Shown piece after piece: positions 62,701-64,000 of a stretch of DNA of 64,000 bases. The number at the start of each line of letters is the position of its first letter. Positions within the stretch are counted from its first letter, which is position 1. The stretch covers positions 1 to 64,000 of the forward strand of contig NZ_JASDCF010000016.1 in assembly GCF_030408035.1 (NCBI RefSeq), given 5' to 3'. The position numbers and the translations under genes were made by a program. Below the pieces are notes generated by a model. The model made no database searches. It worked only from the letters and a program-made list of their open reading frames with translations, and was not told the origin of the DNA. The DNA comes from Psychrobacter sp. APC 3426 (GTDB lineage Bacteria > Pseudomonadota > Gammaproteobacteria > Pseudomonadales > Moraxellaceae).

Positions 62701-64000
62701 CGTCAACAGTATTAACTTGTGTATCGATATTGCTATTAGAGCCAACTATTTTAACCTGCTCCCCTAGCTGTTTCATTATAGTTTGACCGTCGGCAGCTTT
62801 TAATCCAAAGCCTTTGCTAATCTGAGTATTGGTAGCATGTAACTGACTGCCATTCACCGCATCAGTACTGTCTTCGCTTACATCCCCTGTAGCGACATTA
62901 GTCATTGTGACTGGGCCAGTTGCTCCAACTCCACCTAAAGTAACGATATCTCTAGTAATTGCATTATCATACTGCACTGAGTTGTCCGCTTTAAGCAGGC
63001 TGTCCTTACTAGCTTGGCTTAGATCAACCGCATAATCAGTCAGGTTATTTGTTGTATCAGTAGTAGAACTTACTTCTACTGCAGCAGAACCTGCCGAGGT
63101 TTTAGAGCCATTGGCATTAACGGTATAAACATCTTGACCATTACCACCTGTGGTTTTCACAACGTCAGCAACGTTAGTACCTGCGGCCACTTCTGTTTTA
63201 GCAGCTGCAGAGAAACCTTCAAGCTGACTGAAGTTAACCGCATCTAATGGGTCTACACCATCATCAACATTCACAATCCTTCTGTTTCCAGCGTTAATAC
63301 CACCACTCTTAGTGATGCTTGGACCATTCAGGATGGTCAAACCATTGCTAGATATGATAGTGGTAGACAGAGGACTTGATACAGCAATTCCTGCACCAGT
63401 AACGGTAGTATTAACTAGGACATTACCTGTTCTAACACCTAAGCCATCGACTGTGGTCTTGGTCAGTATATTGCCAGTTGTGAGTCCAGAGCGATCAAGT
63501 GTCGTAGTGTCACTAAACCCAAACGGAGAGCTTGAGCCCATCTTCACACTGCCGGTAGTACCTAAGTCAATATTTTTCGCCAACTGAATGTTTAAGGTAT
63601 TATTGCCATCAGCAACCACACCTATGTTACCCGTAGTTAGCGTTCCCGTTGCACCACCTTTGACGTTAAGCGTCTGACCGAGCGTGCGATTGACAGGAGT
63701 ACCGATATCACCATCAAAGTTGAGGCCTAAATCAACGGTATTTGAGACACCTTTGAGCTGTGATACGTTTACCGCATCACTGTCGTTGGTACCAGCCGCT
63801 AGATTGACTATCTGACGAGTACCGTCTTTAGCACTGCCAACAGAGACTGCGCCAAGCGTGGTACTGTTTGTGGCTGCGATAGCAGATTGATCTACCGAAC
63901 TTGCACTTATTGGAGTGAATCCTGTTGCACCGCCTCCGACATTAGCCACTGATCTGGCGCCTAAAGCCACACCCTCTTGTACTGATGCTGTTGCACCAGC
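59738..64000 (-). CDS. trimeric autotransporter adhesin (YadA-like), C-terminal part; 5' end outside the window
   Basis: At least 1,420 codons, open to the right edge (the frame continues upstream of the ATG at 63970 as GATASVQEGVALGARS). It consists of collagen-like Ylhead and stalk repeats of the form 'VVNVADGxxxxDAVNFSQL' (many DAVNxxQL motifs), coiled 'NTTNIETNTTNIATNTADI' heptads near residue 1200, and a C-terminal YadA anchor ending GGSIGAGFHFD. Trimers of this class display on the surface and bind host or abiotic substrates. Two 367-bp direct repeats (62130-62496, 62985-63351) are 99.7% identical. The ligand is unknown. Confidence 0.9.
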   Translation of the reverse strand, partial: AGATASVQEGVALGARSVANVGGGATGFTPISASSVDQSAIAATNSTTLGAVSVGSAKDGTRQIVNLAAGTNDSDAVNVSQLKGVSNTVDLGLNFDGDIGTPVNRTLGQTLNVKGGATGTLTTGNIGVVADGNNTLNIQLAKNIDLGTTGSVKMGSSSPFGFSDTTTLDRSGLTTGNILTKTTVDGLGVRTGNVLVNTTVTGAGIAVSSPLSTTIISSNGLTILNGPSITKSGGINAGNRRIVNVDDGVDPLDAVNFSQLEGFSAAAKTEVAAGTNVADVVKTTGGNGQDVYTVNANGSKTSAGSAAVEVSSTTDTTNNLTDYAVDLSQASKDSLLKADNSVQYDNAITRDIVTLGGVGATGPVTMTNVATGDVSEDSTDAVNGSQLHATNTQISKGFGLKAADGQTIMKQLGEQVKIVGSNSNIDTQVNTVDGTVEIALNDNLDLGNNGTVTTGNLLSGTNVNRLGMVTGGLLTGGVTTVSGAGVTVTGLNPFNPSSAALTSNGLTILNGPSITKSGGINAGNRRIVNVDDGVDPLDAVNFSQLEGFSAAAKTEVAAGTNVADVVKTTGGNGQDVYTVNANGSKTSAGSAAVEVSSTTDTTNNLTDYAVDLSQASKDSLLKADSAMQKIVTQINGNDVKTLDKTDNKANFVTGSNIVLSEDNGGIKIATTDEVVFTSVTTGDTLLNNDGVTLVGGSNQTVTLSNNGLNNGGNIITNVGDGEEDTDAVNIRQLNATNSTVDLGLDFTGDDTTVIVNRKLGETLTIQGGATDLTENNIGVVADEDGNLNVKLNKDVRLGETGSVRMESTVLNNAGITITDGPNETITLSNEGLDNGNNRIIKVAQGIAPTDAVNFAQLTMTNDEIAKGIYIGDGNSDNAQQFALGDTINVTGDSNITTIASTTGVQVKLNNQLNLSDEGNIQIGNTIMNNTGFTFIGNKPEDTVILGAGGLNNGFNRITNVAAGIDFTDAATVGQLEAATYSLDQGWGLSAQGDNATMVKQGSAVDINSRDGNITISRTLANGSLARQAGRAADVNDISFDLNRDISVDSLQTGDSTMTSDGLTIVGGPSVTKAGIDAAGTKITNVMNGDVSESSQDAINGGQLYAQGSGISSIIGGDTVYNPVDGTFTNNNIGGTGENNIDGAIASIKRGETIINENIQTNTTNIETNTTNIATNTADIVTNTTNIETNTTNIKVNKDKIDAGLNFGADSGANINKPVGDGNVLSFKGGNNITTTAQGSSIKFDLNGNINIDSVTTGNTTINNSGVSIAGGPSMTAAGIYAGNVETGPSMTTDGIYAGGKTITGVADGVAATDAVNIGQLSALDNRLNNNMNDLGYKIGEVEDDANAGISAAMAMSSLPQAFIPGKSLIGGGIGTYNGESAVAIGFSKLSNDGRWVMKINGTADTQGNAGGSIGAGFHFD
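62130..63351 (-). repeat. 367-bp near-identical direct duplication inside the adhesin
   Basis: Bases 62130-62496 and 62985-63351 differ at only one position (the g at about 62448 against a). The offset is 855 bp, a multiple of 3, so the repeat adds 285 residues in frame. It covers the segments AAKTEVAAGTNVADVVKTTG and YTVNANGSKTSAGSAAVEV. Confidence 0.9.

Noticed and set aside
60044..62786. Long plus-strand frames opposite the adhesin gene
   Set aside because: They are antisense shadows produced by the biased codon use of the repeats (Ser/Ile/Val/Thr-rich products).
62130..63351. Direct repeats as a possible CRISPR array or phage repeat
   Set aside because: The repeats are 367 bp long, lie in frame within one coding sequence and carry no spacers.

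Overview
The window reads as a chromosomal segment of a Moraxellaceae bacterium, most likely Psychrobacter. This is inferred from moderate-to-low GC, the style of the proteins, and Psychrobacter-like gene neighbourhoods. No rRNA, tRNA or CRISPR array was seen. Most of the window is accessory or catabolic islands separated by AT-rich gaps that hold insertion-sequence debris and palindromic repeats.

Layout. 1-420: transposase debris. 420-4430: a Fur-marked heme island on the minus strand (DUF454 membrane protein, TonB-dependent heme receptor, heme oxygenase). 4716-5483: a higBA-type toxin-antitoxin pair with promoter, operator and terminator visible. 5741-6435: a TRIC-family channel. 6900-15913: a type I restriction-modification locus (hsdM-hsdS, two paralogous secreted proteins, hsdR). 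A relic of the hsdS 3' end lies between the two paralogues, so the unit 'hsdS tail + secreted protein' has been duplicated. 16100-17835: an LprI-like gene, then a long gap with relics of a tiny Cys-rich protein.

17836-23523: a phosphonate uptake and breakdown operon (ABC transporter, FAD oxidoreductase, phosphonatase-like HAD) with no PhnW transaminase, which implies an oxidative route. 23654-24035: IS3 debris and a small MITE-like element. 24080-26100: an SDR gene divergent from a frameshifted LysR gene. 26223-34257: a second heme system, hmuSTUV on the minus strand divergent from a TonB receptor and a double-domain HmuY lipoprotein, with two abutting Fur boxes between them. 34560-35731: truC and ppiC. 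35855-44518: the histidine-utilisation cluster hutC / hutU-yjiH-hutH-hutG-hutI, with one perfect and one near-perfect HutC-type palindrome.

44663-46888: a Tat-exported PhoX phosphatase. 47328-50640: a two-component system (Cache sensor kinase and a double-receiver response regulator). 50964-52097: a cytosolic-type M14 carboxypeptidase. 52527-53835: a TnpB-only IS200/IS605 element, next to a TVP38 gene that has lost both ends. 54288-59440: pirin, an MBL-rhodanese sulfur enzyme, an NhaC-type antiporter and a TetR regulator. 59738 to the window edge: the 3' part of a giant trimeric autotransporter adhesin with a 367-bp internal duplication.

How the parts fit. Iron and heme acquisition occurs twice, each time under predicted Fur control: receptor, periplasmic shuttle, permease, then cytoplasmic heme handling by HmuS or heme oxygenase. 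Nutrient scavenging is the second theme: phosphonates, organic phosphate via PhoX, and histidine. The most unusual items are the duplicated secreted protein inside the type I RM operon, a palindromic element with a conserved loop but unrelated stems, the relics of a Cys-rich micro-protein at three sites, and the tandem HmuY lipoprotein.
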